Shown piece after piece: positions 1-8,996 of a stretch of 64,000 nucleotides of DNA. Both the position numbers and the translations under genes were made by a program. The stretch is taken from contig DGQT01000077.1 of the NCBI GenBank assembly GCA_002390845.1, positions 62,001 through 126,000 of the forward strand, read 5' to 3'. A model generated the notes under the pieces. It was not told the origin of the DNA and did no database searches. It saw only the letters and a program-made list of their open reading frames with translations. The first letter of the stretch is position 1; every line of letters starts with the position of its first letter. This DNA comes from Chitinophagaceae bacterium UBA4407. GTDB lineage: Bacteria; Bacteroidota; Bacteroidia; Chitinophagales; Chitinophagaceae.

Positions 1-105
1 GCAACAATTCTATTGAACAACCCGGCGCAGTTCCGCTGCTTCAAGCTATGCAGTACAAGTGTGCGACGCAACAGCCGATGCCATGAAAAACTTTTGCCGG
101 GTAAA
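1..105. repeat. PIE1, right arm of the palindromic intergenic element
   Basis: The inner dyad GTGCGACGCAAC is at 61-72, preceded by GTACAA. It is followed by the outer-arm form GCCGATGCCATGAAAAAC and a terminal GCCGGGT near 96-102. The matching left arm is not seen, because the window starts inside the element. It lies upstream of the FdhF-like gene. Confidence 0.75.
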
Positions 106-155
106 TAAAACTCCTTCGCTTTTATTTACATGCTCTTAATAAGTAACTTAGTGCT

Positions 156-2465
156 ATGCCTGCGAAAAACAACATATACGATATCGCTTTTACGCCTTCA
201 CGTTTTGCCAATCTGCATCAAACACCAATGAAACATAAAGCGGTTGGTGTGCCTGCAATACTGTCTTCGTTTAAACAAATGCTGGAATATATGCGTGTAA
301 GCGATGCGGTGAAAGCCTCGCTGTCATTGAATCAGAAGAAAGGCTTCGATTGCCCTGGTTGTGCCTGGCCCGATCCGGATGATGAGCGGTCGCATCTTGG
401 AGAATATTGCGAAAACGGCATTAAAGCAATTGCCGAAGAAGCGCAAAAGAAAAAAATTACTGCTGAATTTTTTAAGCAACACAGCATAGAAGAATTAGGA
501 ACCTGGACTGATTTTGAATTGGGGAAAAGCGGCCGTTTAACAGAGCCCATGTTGCTTCGCGAAAATGCTACACACTACGAAGCGATTAACTGGGCCGATG
601 CTTTTAAATTAATAGCAAAAGAAATAAATAGTTTACCGCATGCAGACGAAGCTGTGTTTTATACTTCAGGCAGAACAAGTAATGAAGCGGCATTTTTATA
701 TCAATTGTTTGTAAGAATGACGGGCACTAACAATTTGCCAGATTGCTCCAACATGTGCCACGAAAGTAGCGGGGCAGGTTTGTCAGAAACCATCGGAGTA
801 GGTAAAGGCACTGTAACATTAGATGATCTGCATCATGCAGAGCTCATCATCATTATGGGGCAGAACCCTGGTACCAATCATCCGCGCATGTTAAGCGCTT
901 TGGAAAAATGTAAAAAAAATGGCGGAAAGATCATTGCCGTAAACCCTTTGCCGGAGCCGGGGTTAATGAATTTTATTGACCCCAAAAATGTAGGTAAAAT
1001 TTTATCTGGCGGTACACAACTTGCCGATCTCTTTTTACAGGTACGCATCAATGCAGATGTGCCTTTGCTAAAAGCAATCATGCTTTTATTACTCGAAGAA
1101 GAACAAAAAAATCCCGGCAAAATATTCGACTACCAATTTATCAATGAACATACATCAGGCTACGAAAATTTTATTGAAAGCCTTCAGCAAAATTCTTTTG
1201 ATGCTTGTGTAAAAATGAGTGGCGTAGAAGAAAATTTAATACGCGAAGCGGCACGACTCATTAAAGAAAACAAGAAGATTATTGTATGCTGGGCAATGGG
1301 TTTAACACAACATAAAAATGCTGTTGATAATGTAAAAGAAATCGTAAACCTGCTCCTGCTTAAAGGCAGCATTGGTATTCCGGGTGCAGGTGTTTGCCCG
1401 GTTCGCGGCCACAGTAATGTGCAAGGCGACAGAACGATGGGTATTTGGGAAAAAATGCCTGATGCTTTTATGGAAAAATTAAAAACTGTTTTTGAATTTA
1501 ACCCGCCTGCAAAACACGGATACGATGTTGTGCAATCAATAAAAGCCATGCACGAAAATAAAGTGAAATTGTTTTTTGCCATGGGCGGCAATTTCCTGAG
1601 TGCCACGCCGGATACAGCTTTCACGGCAGAAGCATTGCACAAAACAAATCTTACGGTACATGTTTCCACCAAGTTAAACCGCAGCCACCTGGTGCATGGC
1701 AAACGGGCATTAATATTACCCTGTCTCGGAAGAACAGATAAAGATTTTCAACAAAACATTGAGCAGTTTGTAAGCTGCGAAAATTCAATGGGCGTTGTGC
1801 AAATGAGTAAAGGTGTGTTGCAACCGCCATCAAATAATTTACTCAGCGAAGTGGCGATTGTTTGCCAGCTTGCAAAAGCAACATTTGTCGACCGCTATAA
1901 AATTGAATGGCAGGCATTGCAAAACAATTACGATCTTATCCGCGACCTTATTGAAAAAGTAATTCCCGGATTTGAAAATTATAACGAACGGGTGCGAAAA
2001 CCTTCCGGATTTTATTTGCCCAATGCTGCAAAAGAACGATCGTTTAAAACCAAAACCGGCAAAGCAAATTTCAGTGTACTACAGTTGCCCATGCATCAAT
2101 TGAACGCAGACGAATTTATGATGATGACCATCCGCAGCCACGATCAGTTCAACACAACGATTTATGGAATGAACGACCGTTACCGTGGCATACACAACGA
2201 GCGCCGCGTAGTAATGATGAATGAACAGGATATGCAGCAGGCTGGCTTTAAAAAACACGAAGTGGTTGACATCACAAGCATCTGTAACGGAGAGCAACGC
2301 TTCGTAAAAAAATTTATTATTGTGCCCATGCCCATTGCCCGAAATTGTGTGGCCACTTATTTCCCCGAAGCCAATGCTTTGGTGCACATCGATTCAGTTG
2401 CTCACACCAGCAATACCCCCGCTTCAAAATCTGTTATTGTTAAGTTTCATAAACATGTTGAGTAA
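156..2465 (+). CDS. FdhF/YdeP-like molybdopterin oxidoreductase alpha subunit
   Basis: This 769-residue protein matches the formate-dehydrogenase-alpha-like (YdeP) family of bis-MGD molybdoenzymes, whose physiological substrate is poorly known. Cys66, Cys69 and Cys85 near the N-terminus form a plausible ligand set for an Fe-S cluster. The central part carries the molybdopterin-binding folds: the stretch around residues 200-250 (SNMCHESSG, then GQNPGTNHPR) is typical. The C-terminal 120 residues look like the molydopterin dinucleotide-binding domain. There is no signal peptide, so it is probably cytoplasmic. The length is normal for YdeP-type proteins. No fdhD, electron-transfer subunit or cofactor gene is nearby, so partners must be encoded elsewhere. 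The family call is firm; formate as substrate is not supported. Confidence 0.85.
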   Translation: MPAKNNIYDIAFTPSRFANLHQTPMKHKAVGVPAILSSFKQMLEYMRVSDAVKASLSLNQKKGFDCPGCAWPDPDDERSHLGEYCENGIKAIAEEAQKKKITAEFFKQHSIEELGTWTDFELGKSGRLTEPMLLRENATHYEAINWADAFKLIAKEINSLPHADEAVFYTSGRTSNEAAFLYQLFVRMTGTNNLPDCSNMCHESSGAGLSETIGVGKGTVTLDDLHHAELIIIMGQNPGTNHPRMLSALEKCKKNGGKIIAVNPLPEPGLMNFIDPKNVGKILSGGTQLADLFLQVRINADVPLLKAIMLLLLEEEQKNPGKIFDYQFINEHTSGYENFIESLQQNSFDACVKMSGVEENLIREAARLIKENKKIIVCWAMGLTQHKNAVDNVKEIVNLLLLKGSIGIPGAGVCPVRGHSNVQGDRTMGIWEKMPDAFMEKLKTVFEFNPPAKHGYDVVQSIKAMHENKVKLFFAMGGNFLSATPDTAFTAEALHKTNLTVHVSTKLNRSHLVHGKRALILPCLGRTDKDFQQNIEQFVSCENSMGVVQMSKGVLQPPSNNLLSEVAIVCQLAKATFVDRYKIEWQALQNNYDLIRDLIEKVIPGFENYNERVRKPSGFYLPNAAKERSFKTKTGKANFSVLQLPMHQLNADEFMMMTIRSHDQFNTTIYGMNDRYRGIHNERRVVMMNEQDMQQAGFKKHEVVDITSICNGEQRFVKKFIIVPMPIARNCVATYFPEANALVHIDSVAHTSNTPASKSVIVKFHKHVE

Positions 2466-2467
2466 AT

Positions 2468-2680
2468 ATTTTTGAGCCCAACAATTGTTCTTTGACCGGC
2501 TTTACTTGCGTCGCTCTCTTGTACGTTCGGATTATGTAGCAGCTTTTATTGAAGTGAGTATTTGAGCTAAAGTTAATTCCCGCTTCAATCTACGCTACAA
2601 TAAAAGTTCAATAGAATATCCAACCGCATAAGTGTGCGACGCAACGAAACTCAATAGCAGCAGTGTTGTTGGGCCAATAA
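2468..2680. repeat. PIE2, complete palindromic intergenic element
   Basis: The left arm starts TTTTGAGCCCAAC at about 2469 and its inner dyad (TTGCGTCGCTCTC) is at 2506-2518. The right dyad GTGCGACGCAAC is at 2634-2645, and the arm closes with TTGGGCC near 2669-2676. The interior (about 2530-2630) is unique and A/T-rich. It fills most of the 346-base spacer after the FdhF-like gene. Confidence 0.75.
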
Positions 2681-2811
2681 ATATATTTCCTAACCCTACC
2701 CCTATGCGAAATTTCCGTGAGTCTGCAGTTGAATAGAAGGGTGGTAAATAATAAAGTACTTTATCTTTATAGACCAAATTCTTACACAAATTTTGCGTTT
2801 AAACTTATTGC

Positions 2812-3582
2812 ATGTCAACAGGAAACTACGCTGATATAAACGGCATAAAAATGTACTACGAAGTACATGGCGAAGGAAAACCTTTAGTGTTGATTCATGG
2901 CGGTGGATCAACCATAGAATCTAACTGGGCTGTGGTATTGCCATTGTTAGCAAAACATTACCGAGTGATCGCTGTTGAATTACAAAATCATGGGCATAGC
3001 GGGCAGCGGCAGGAACCGGAAACATTTGAACAGGATGCAGATGATGTGGCCGCTTTATTAAAACACCTCAACATTTCAAAAGCTTTTATTGCGGGCTTTA
3101 GCAATGGTGCAAGTACAACCATGCAAATCGCAATTCGCCATGCAGAAATAGTTGATAAAATAATTATTATTGCAGGCGCTTACCTGCGTGAAGGATTGAT
3201 CCCCGGCTTTTTCGACTGGATGGAAAATGCAAGCCTTGATAATATGCCCATGCCAATACAGGAGGCATTCCTGAAAATAAATCCTGACCGCGCTGCGCTA
3301 CAACACATGCACGATAAAGATGCAGACCGAATGCGAAATTTTAAAGATTGGAATGACCGTGACCTTCAAAACATCATTGCACCGGCATTGATCATCAACG
3401 GCGACAAAGATGTAATATTAACTGAGCACGCATTAAAGATGCGGAACCTTATTCCCAATGCTGAATTGATTGTATTGCCCGGTGTGCATGGCGCATGTGT
3501 GGGAGAAGTTTGTACTGCTGTGCCGGGCCGCAATCAACCGGAAATTACGGTAACGCTGATAAAAGAATTTCTTGATAAATAA
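2812..3582 (+). CDS. alpha/beta hydrolase
   Basis: This 256-residue protein has the alpha/beta-hydrolase fold of soluble esterases. The oxyanion-hole motif HGGG is at residues 29-32. The nucleophile elbow GFSNG is at 95-99 with Ser97. The acid is probably Asp198 or Asp200 in NGDKD, and the catalytic base His226 is in PGVHG. There is no signal peptide. The stop lies 12 bases before the next gene, a VOC protein, so the two probably form one transcript. The substrate cannot be inferred; many such proteins act on small esters or lactones. Confidence 0.85.
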   Translation: MSTGNYADINGIKMYYEVHGEGKPLVLIHGGGSTIESNWAVVLPLLAKHYRVIAVELQNHGHSGQRQEPETFEQDADDVAALLKHLNISKAFIAGFSNGASTTMQIAIRHAEIVDKIIIIAGAYLREGLIPGFFDWMENASLDNMPMPIQEAFLKINPDRAALQHMHDKDADRMRNFKDWNDRDLQNIIAPALIINGDKDVILTEHALKMRNLIPNAELIVLPGVHGACVGEVCTAVPGRNQPEITVTLIKEFLDK

Positions 3583-3594
3583 ACCAATTAACCG

Positions 3595-4017
3595 ATGCCG
3601 CAAAAAGTAAACCTATCCCTTGAAAATATACAGCATGTTGGTATTCCTGTTACCAACATTGTGGCCTCAGAAAATTTTTACCGCAACCTGGGTTTTGAAA
3701 ATGTGATGCAGGCAAATTTTATTTATGAAAATGAAACGGGTACCTGCATTATGATGAAACAGGGAAATATTATTATTGAATTATACCAGATGCCGCAAAA
3801 AGAACTTTCTGCAATAGCAGAAAGAAAAGACGGGCATGTAGATCATGTTGCTTTTGATGTGCCTGATATAAACAAAACATTTTCTGCTCTTTCAACAGCC
3901 GGTTACCATATTATTGAAACAGCGCCGGTACAATTAAACTTTTGGAAAAACGGCTGTAAATATTTTAATGTTCTGGGCCCTGATAATGAACGATTGGAGT
4001 TTAACCAGGTGCTGTAA
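3595..4017 (+). CDS. VOC family (glyoxalase-like) protein
   Basis: This 140-residue protein has the paired beta-alpha-beta-beta-beta modules of the vicinal oxygen chelate superfamily. It starts with IQHVGIPVTNI (a typical first metal-site strand with a His) and has the second module at VDHVAFDVPDI. A C-terminal strand ending LGPDNERLEF supplies a Glu in the usual metal-ligand position. Members include glyoxalase I, dioxygenases and isomerases, so the reaction is undefined. It follows the alpha/beta hydrolase by 12 bases, which suggests co-transcription and possibly a shared small-molecule pathway. Confidence 0.85.
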   Translation: MPQKVNLSLENIQHVGIPVTNIVASENFYRNLGFENVMQANFIYENETGTCIMMKQGNIIIELYQMPQKELSAIAERKDGHVDHVAFDVPDINKTFSALSTAGYHIIETAPVQLNFWKNGCKYFNVLGPDNERLEFNQVL

Positions 4018-4190
4018 TTTTTTTGAACCGGGCATTGGATCTCTGTGGCATCTATGTTGCGTCGCAATACGTTCATCGGTTGGACTATCAATGAAGCTTT
4101 TATAAACACATCTGCCTGCACCCTCTTGCCAATAAAAGTTATACAGTATAAGTGATTGCGAGGTAACGAAGCTTCACCAGCGCACAGTAA
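4018..4190. repeat. PIE3, palindromic element with decayed right arm
   Basis: The left arm runs from TTTTTTGAACCGGGC (4018) to the dyad GTTGCGTCGCAA at 4056-4067, followed by TACGTTCATC. The right dyad is degenerate (GATTGCGAGGTAACGAAG at 4154-4171) and the outer right end is not clear. It sits between two convergent genes. Confidence 0.65.
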
Positions 4191-4276
4191 CCACCATTGC
4201 CTTTTTATTTATCCAAACTCCTTTTATTTTATATTGATAGTTTTAAATGTCGCCTTTACAAGTGGTTAGTAAAAAT

Positions 4277-4307
4277 AAAAAAGCACACAGCCTAGGCTGC
4301 ATGCTTT
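4277..4307 (-). terminator. intrinsic terminator of the small secreted protein gene
   Basis: Read on the minus strand, AAAGCA/TGCTTT and CAGC/GCTG pairs form a hairpin centred on the palindrome CAGCCTAGGCTG. It is followed by a T-tract (plus-strand A-run at 4277-4282). It lies 22 bases past the stop at 4330. Confidence 0.7.
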
Positions 4308-4329
4308 CATTTTTAAAAATACTTTTCTT

Positions 4330-4764
4330 TTAAAGTTTTGTTATTACAACATCATCAACCGTTTTGGTTGTAGCGTTTATTGAAAACGAATTTTCCAGCT
4401 CTTTGTTGGCCGAAAGAATGTTGAAAGTAAAATTGGTTCCGCTGGTTTCATCTTTCAGAAGTTTAATTTTTTTGCTGAAAGATTTATCAGTATAATTTTT
4501 TGAAAACAATACATCGCCGTCGGAATTCCTGATAACAAGTGTAAACTTTTCGCCTGTTGTGTTATTGATTTTTACATCAAACATCAGGGCATTTGTTGCA
4601 CTGCCTGCAAACTGGATAGATGCTGTAGTTTCAGGTGATAAAATTTCAATACGATTCCTGTTTTTTGCAATGCTTTCTACTGGTGCGCATGCAAATAAAG
4701 CTGTTGCAATTACTAACGCCGGAATAAACTTGTTGCTGATGATTCTTACAATTGTCTTTTTCAT
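4330..4764 (-). CDS. small secreted protein, unknown function
   Basis: This 144-residue protein is not recognised. An N-terminal basic stretch and hydrophobic segment (about residues 12-26) end in ALFAC, which could be a non-ideal lipobox or part of an ordinary signal peptide. The remaining 115 residues are polar and strand-rich (repeated hydrophobic/Thr-Ser alternation), which fits a small beta-sandwich at the cell surface or in the periplasm. It stands alone: obgE lies 396 bases upstream on the same strand and is separated from it by PIE4, and a good terminator follows the gene. No catalytic motif is visible. Confidence 0.7.
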   Translation of the reverse strand: MKKTIVRIISNKFIPALVIATALFACAPVESIAKNRNRIEILSPETTASIQFAGSATNALMFDVKINNTTGEKFTLVIRNSDGDVLFSKNYTDKSFSKKIKLLKDETSGTNFTFNILSANKELENSFSINATTKTVDDVVITKL

Positions 4765-5080
4765 GATTCAATTTTTTTTATTAAAAAATAGTTGTTATTC
4801 ACAGGCAACCAATCATGAAAAATTTAATCAAATGGTGGAGCAAAAGGTAGAGTTTGCGGGCAATTTACCCGGATGGGTAGTAACCGACTTGTGTGTTTTT
4901 TTTAAGAATGTACGTTAACGTGTATTTCTTACACTATTAATACTCTTTTTAAAAAAAGGTAACCCACGGTTACAATTAGTTAACAAATGCTGTGCTGTAT
5001 TACATTCACCTTTCGAATTATGAATGAAACTTTTAAAAAATTCCATCACCCGCACTATTGCTGCCAAAAGATATGTTGAT

Positions 5081-5136
5081 GAAGTGATTGCGACGCAACA
5101 ATGCCGCCATGAAATAAACGTGCCGGTATCATAAAT
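5081..5136. repeat. PIE4, isolated right arm
   Basis: The dyad ATTGCGACGCAAC spans 5087-5099 and continues into AATGCCGCCATGAAATAAAC and a terminal GCCGGTAT. No left arm is visible. The rest of the 396-base spacer 4765-5160 is A/T-rich and shows nothing else. Confidence 0.7.
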
Positions 5137-5160
5137 ACCTTAATGTCAATGCACTTAAAA

Positions 5161-6162
5161 TTACGATGGCTTTTTGTTCAACGTTTGCCACAATAAATCT
5201 TTTAGTTCCGTTAATCCTTTATTGGTAAGAGAAGAAATAAAAACATGAGGAATATTTTTCGGAAGTTCTTTTGCAATGGCTTCTTTTAATTCATCATCAA
5301 GCATATCACTTTTGCTTATGGCAATTACAAAATCCTTCTGCAGCATTTCAGGATTATACTCTTCAAGTTCATTCATCAGTATCGCCAATTCTTTTTTGTG
5401 ATCTGCACTATCTGCAGGAATTAAAAACAACAGAACGGCGTTTCTTTCTATATGCCGCAGAAACCGATGACCCAAACCTTTTCCTTCAGCAGCACCTTCA
5501 ATTATGCCCGGCAAATCTGCAATACAAAACGATTTATTATCGCGGTATTCTACCATTCCCAATTGCGGTATCAGTGTTGTAAAAGCATAATCAGCGATCT
5601 TTGGTTTTGCTGCTGTAATTACTGAAAGCAAGGTTGATTTACCAGCATTGGGAAAACCCACCAAACCCACATCTGCAAGCACTTTCAGTTCTAATATTTT
5701 AAACCCTTCTACGCCATCTTCACCAGGTTGCGCATGTTCAGGAGCCTGATTGGTTGGCGTAGCAAAATTAGAATTACCCAAGCCGCCCCGGCCACCGGGC
5801 AACCAGATAAATTCCTGCCCGTCTTCCAGTATTTCAGCTTCAATTTCGTTTGTTGCTTCATCTCTCGCAACGGTGCCTAATGGCACTTCAATAATGATGT
5901 CTTTTCCATTGCGACCGGTACTGCAGTTTTTACTGCCATGCTCCCCGTCTTCAGCCAAAACATTTTTGTAATAACGCAAGTGAAGCAGTGTCCAGAGTTG
6001 CGAGTTGCCTTTTAAAATTATATGTGCACCACGGCCTCCATCGCCACCATCCGGGCCGCCAAATGCAGTAAGTTTATTACGCATAAAATGCCTGCTGCCC
6101 GAGCCGCCATGACCGCTTTTGCAAAAGATCTTTATATAATCAATGAAGTTTGTTCTTTCCAT
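5161..6162 (-). CDS. obgE: GTPase ObgE/CgtA
   Basis: This Obg-family GTPase acts in late 50S ribosome assembly and the stress response. The N-terminal Obg domain (about residues 1-155) has the glycine-rich repeats expected (GHGGSGSRHF, GGPDGGDGGRG). The G domain follows: P-loop GFPNAGKST at 169-177, G3 DLPG at 216-219 and a G4-like SKSD later. It ends soon after the G domain, without the long C-terminal tail seen in some homologues. The start at 6162 is preferred over one 18 bases upstream because family members begin close to this Met. A TATCTTTG box lies 16 bases upstream. Confidence 0.95.
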   Translation of the reverse strand: MERTNFIDYIKIFCKSGHGGSGSRHFMRNKLTAFGGPDGGDGGRGAHIILKGNSQLWTLLHLRYYKNVLAEDGEHGSKNCSTGRNGKDIIIEVPLGTVARDEATNEIEAEILEDGQEFIWLPGGRGGLGNSNFATPTNQAPEHAQPGEDGVEGFKILELKVLADVGLVGFPNAGKSTLLSVITAAKPKIADYAFTTLIPQLGMVEYRDNKSFCIADLPGIIEGAAEGKGLGHRFLRHIERNAVLLFLIPADSADHKKELAILMNELEEYNPEMLQKDFVIAISKSDMLDDELKEAIAKELPKNIPHVFISSLTNKGLTELKDLLWQTLNKKPS

Positions 6163-6177
6163 GTTGCTGTAAAAACG

Positions 6178-6185
6178 CAAAGATA
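6178..6185 (-). promoter_or_regulatory. putative -7 promoter box of obgE
   Basis: TATCTTTG on the minus strand fits the Bacteroidota TAnnTTTG consensus, 16 bases before the obgE start. The -33 region would fall inside the left arm of PIE5, and no clear TTTG is seen there. Confidence 0.45.
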
Positions 6186-6188
6186 AGT

Positions 6189-6400
6189 TTTATGAACCCG
6201 GCAGATAAACTGATATTAAGCTACCGTTGCGTCGCACATTTGTACGTTCGGATAATGAAGCAGCTTTTAACACCTGTTAACATCAGAAATTGGAAGTGCG
6301 GTTTATTTCCCCCGGCTTGTATTTGCCCAATCCTATCCAGCAGTAAAAGTGTGCGACGCAAGCGGCGATGCCATGAAAAGTTATAGTCCGGCTCAAAAAA
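6189..6400. repeat. PIE5, complete palindromic intergenic element
   Basis: The left arm begins TTATGAACCCGGC and its dyad GTTGCGTCGCAC is at 6226-6237, followed by ATTTGTACGTTCGG. The right dyad GTGCGACGCA is at 6351-6360, then AGCGGCGATGCCATGAAAAG and the end CCGGCTCAAAAAA. It fills the spacer between the obgE start and the 3' end of the next minus-strand gene. Confidence 0.8.
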
Positions 6401-6417
6401 ATTCAGAAAAAATAAAT

Positions 6418-7005
6418 TTACCTGCTGATACCGATTACACTTGTTAACCGACGAACCGCTTCTACAAAAAGCGCCCTGTCTTTATTTCCAGGGCAGCAGT
6501 TTTCAAAGAATTCGGGCTCGTAATATGAAGGATCTATTACTTTATCTTTTGTAATGATCATCAAACGCCATTCAACGCCATCGTTGATGTTGCAGCCTTT
6601 TGTATCGCTGCTGTCGCAAAAAGGCTGGCCATTATCTCCTTTGATTTTCCATACTGCTTTTTCCTGGAAGAATTTCCAAACGGCATTGCATGAATCGTTT
6701 AAAACTACAGCGGGATTGATATTGGGCATAACACTTGGTGTTGCTGATTTATTTACGTACCAGTTATAAGCAGACCATTGATTGTTATTCAATGCAATCG
6801 CTTTGTAGGTAACGGTTTTAGCCCAGGCGTATGTTTCCAGGGCATACACCAGAACCAGCTCATTGTTTTGCTGCAGATTGTTAAGAAACGGATCGCTAAC
6901 CTGTTCGGTTCTTCCGTATTGCGCCAGTTGATCATCGGTCATTGCTTTGGTATTTGCACAGGAAAAAAAGATAAATATCGCAGAGCTTAAGAGTATATTT
7001 TTCAT
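6418..7005 (-). CDS. putative lipoprotein, unknown function
   Basis: This 195-residue protein is not recognised. It starts with a short signal peptide ending in the lipobox FFSC (Cys16), so it is probably lipid-anchored. The mature part contains several Cys residues (around DSCNA, FCDSSDTKGCN and ENCCPGN), which may form disulfides in the periplasm. It is the last gene of a minus-strand run downstream of paaY (46-base gap), so it may be expressed with the paa genes. Its role there is not evident. Confidence 0.7.
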   Translation of the reverse strand: MKNILLSSAIFIFFSCANTKAMTDDQLAQYGRTEQVSDPFLNNLQQNNELVLVYALETYAWAKTVTYKAIALNNNQWSAYNWYVNKSATPSVMPNINPAVVLNDSCNAVWKFFQEKAVWKIKGDNGQPFCDSSDTKGCNINDGVEWRLMIITKDKVIDPSYYEPEFFENCCPGNKDRALFVEAVRRLTSVIGISR

Positions 7006-7050
7006 GGTATTTTTATGTTATAAGATGTACATGGTGCAACGATTACACAA

Positions 7051-7650
7051 CTAAATTTTTCTCTTAACCGAATTCCATTGCTGGTACAATGTTTCCTGTT
7101 GCGGTCTTGCGCCTGGCAATTCACTTAAGGATTCGCAAGGTTGCCAGTATTCTTTCATTTCAAAAGGCAGTTGTTGATACAGTTTTGTGCCTTCTGTTTT
7201 CCAGGCAATCATTTCATCGCTCACTTCTTTTATTTTTTTTGCGGGGTTGCCTACAATGAGGCTGCGCTTGTCAAATTTTTCTTCTGCTTTAATAAAACTT
7301 AATGCACCAACAATACATTCATCGCCAAGTTCAACATTATCCATTATTACAGCATTCATTCCTATTAAACAGTTCTTACCAATTGTTGCACCATGTATCA
7401 CCGCGCCATGACCAATATGCGCTGCTTCTTTCAACAATACTGTTACCCCCGGAAACATGTGAATGGTACAATTTTCCTGAACATTGCAGCCATCTTCAAT
7501 TATAATGCCGCCCCAATCGCCACGTATTGCAGCACCGGGACCTATATAAACATCTTTACCAATAATAACATTACCGGTAACCGCAGCTTGCGGATGTATA
7601 AAACTGCTTTCATGCACTAACGGAATAAAGTCTTTAAATCTGTAAATCAT
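7051..7650 (-). CDS. paaY: gamma-carbonic-anhydrase-like protein PaaY
   Basis: This 199-residue protein is a left-handed beta-helix built of hexapeptide repeats from about residue 18 to 135. His64, His81 and His86 match the three zinc ligands of gamma-class carbonic anhydrases; the HIGHGAVIHG spacing is diagnostic. PaaY in phenylacetate clusters is a thioesterase-like helper that removes dead-end CoA products. The identification rests on the position 24 bases after paaI and on the long C-terminal tail. A generic gamma-carbonic anhydrase-like protein is the alternative. Confidence 0.8.
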   Translation of the reverse strand: MIYRFKDFIPLVHESSFIHPQAAVTGNVIIGKDVYIGPGAAIRGDWGGIIIEDGCNVQENCTIHMFPGVTVLLKEAAHIGHGAVIHGATIGKNCLIGMNAVIMDNVELGDECIVGALSFIKAEEKFDKRSLIVGNPAKKIKEVSDEMIAWKTEGTKLYQQLPFEMKEYWQPCESLSELPGARPQQETLYQQWNSVKRKI

Positions 7651-7674
7651 TTTTAGAATCTTATAAAAGGCTTA

Positions 7675-8097
7675 TTAAAAAAGCGGTTTCTCTGTTTTAA
7701 AGCAGGTTCCTTTAAACAATGCTACGAGTTCGTTGCGCTGGTTCTTTACTTCAATAAGATAGAGGCCCGTTTTATTTGTTTTGTTTACCTGTTTTGCCTC
7801 TGCTGTTAATATATCGCCTTCTTTGCCCGCCTTCGGGAATGAAATACTTACATCAAGTGCCACAGTAATTTTGCCATCGCTGTTGCATGCAAATGCAAAA
7901 GCACTGTCAGCAAGTGCGAATGTTACACCACCATGCGCAATGCCAAAACCATTCAGCATTTCTTTACGTAATGTAATTTGTATTTTACTGTAACCTTCTG
8001 CCACGTCAAGTACTTGTACACCCATCCATTGGCTGAAATAATCTGTCTGCATCATCCTGGCCACTACCTGTTGCGCCAAAATATCTTTATCTGTCAT
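7675..8097 (-). CDS. paaI: hotdog thioesterase PaaI
   Basis: This 140-residue protein has the 4HBT hotdog fold. The motif IAHGGVTFALAD (residues 53-64) contains the HGG turn (55-57) and Asp64, which is the acid expected for PaaI-type acyl-CoA thioesterases. The length is typical. PaaI hydrolyses aberrant phenylacetyl-CoA ring intermediates. It lies between paaG (20-base gap upstream) and paaY (24-base gap downstream) on the same strand, so the three are clearly one operon. Confidence 0.88.
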   Translation of the reverse strand: MTDKDILAQQVVARMMQTDYFSQWMGVQVLDVAEGYSKIQITLRKEMLNGFGIAHGGVTFALADSAFAFACNSDGKITVALDVSISFPKAGKEGDILTAEAKQVNKTNKTGLYLIEVKNQRNELVALFKGTCFKTEKPLF

Positions 8098-8117
8098 ATT
8101 AATTAATTAACGTTATA

Positions 8118-8894
8118 CTATTCGCCTGTAAAGTTAGGTGTACGTTTTTCAAGGAAGGCACTTACACCTTCTTTATAATCATGTGTTCGCAGTGCTTTCT
8201 TCTGATAATCATCTTCAACTTTCAGCTGCTCTTCAAATGAATTAATAGCAGAATAATTAAGCGCATGTTTTATAAATGCCAGGCTGCGCGTAGGCATCAG
8301 CGCCAGCTTTGCAGCAATCTTCATACTCTCTTCAATAAAAACAGCATCGGGAAAAACTTTATAAAGCATCCCCATTCTTTCAGCATCGGGTGCTGCAATT
8401 TTATCGGCAAGCATCATTAAAGCGCTGGCTTTTTGCCAACCTACAAACCTTGGTAAAATATAGGTGCCGCCGGTATCGGGCACCAGGCCTATTTTAGAAA
8501 ATGCCTGTGTAAAATATACCGATTCTGCAGCTACCACCACATCGCAGCAGAAAGCAAGATTGGCACCGGCACCAGCCGCAACACCATTTATTGCAGCCAC
8601 TACAGGTTTCTCAATAGTTCTTATTTTCCATACCAGCGGGTTGTATTGTTCCCGAAGCAACATGCTTACTTTTTCATCTGCTGTTTCAATTACTTCACTT
8701 AAATCTTGCCCTGCACAAAAAGCCGGTGGTGTGCCGGTAATGTAAATGCAACGCACTTCATCGAGCCCGGCGCATTTATCTAAAGTTTCCTTTAGCAGTA
8801 ATGCCATTTCGTGGTTAATGGCGTTGAATTTATCAGGCCGGTTTAGTGTGATGATACCAACACCGTCTTTAATTTCAAAGAGTATGGATGACAT
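8118..8894 (-). CDS. paaG: ring 1,2-epoxyphenylacetyl-CoA isomerase PaaG (crotonase family)
   Basis: This 258-residue crotonase-fold enzyme (counted from the Met at 8894) has the oxyanion-hole segments AGQDLS (61-66) and GAGAN (108-112). LVPDTGGT places Asp140 at the single acid position typical of PaaG isomerases, where hydratases have a Glu pair. PaaG turns ring-1,2-epoxyphenylacetyl-CoA into oxepin-CoA. An alternative Met 24 bases upstream would add a non-conserved tail. It is the first gene of the paaG-paaI-paaY operon. No epoxidase (paaABCE) or paaZ gene is in the window, so a general enoyl-CoA isomerase role remains possible. Confidence 0.82.
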   Translation of the reverse strand: MSSILFEIKDGVGIITLNRPDKFNAINHEMALLLKETLDKCAGLDEVRCIYITGTPPAFCAGQDLSEVIETADEKVSMLLREQYNPLVWKIRTIEKPVVAAINGVAAGAGANLAFCCDVVVAAESVYFTQAFSKIGLVPDTGGTYILPRFVGWQKASALMMLADKIAAPDAERMGMLYKVFPDAVFIEESMKIAAKLALMPTRSLAFIKHALNYSAINSFEEQLKVEDDYQKKALRTHDYKEGVSAFLEKRTPNFTGE

Positions 8895-8996
8895 AAAACA
8901 ATCATTTAGTATTTGCATTACAAAGCTATCACTTCCCTTTTGAGTTACCGTTTTTAAGTAAACATGTAAGCATCAGATTGAATATTAAAACAATTA

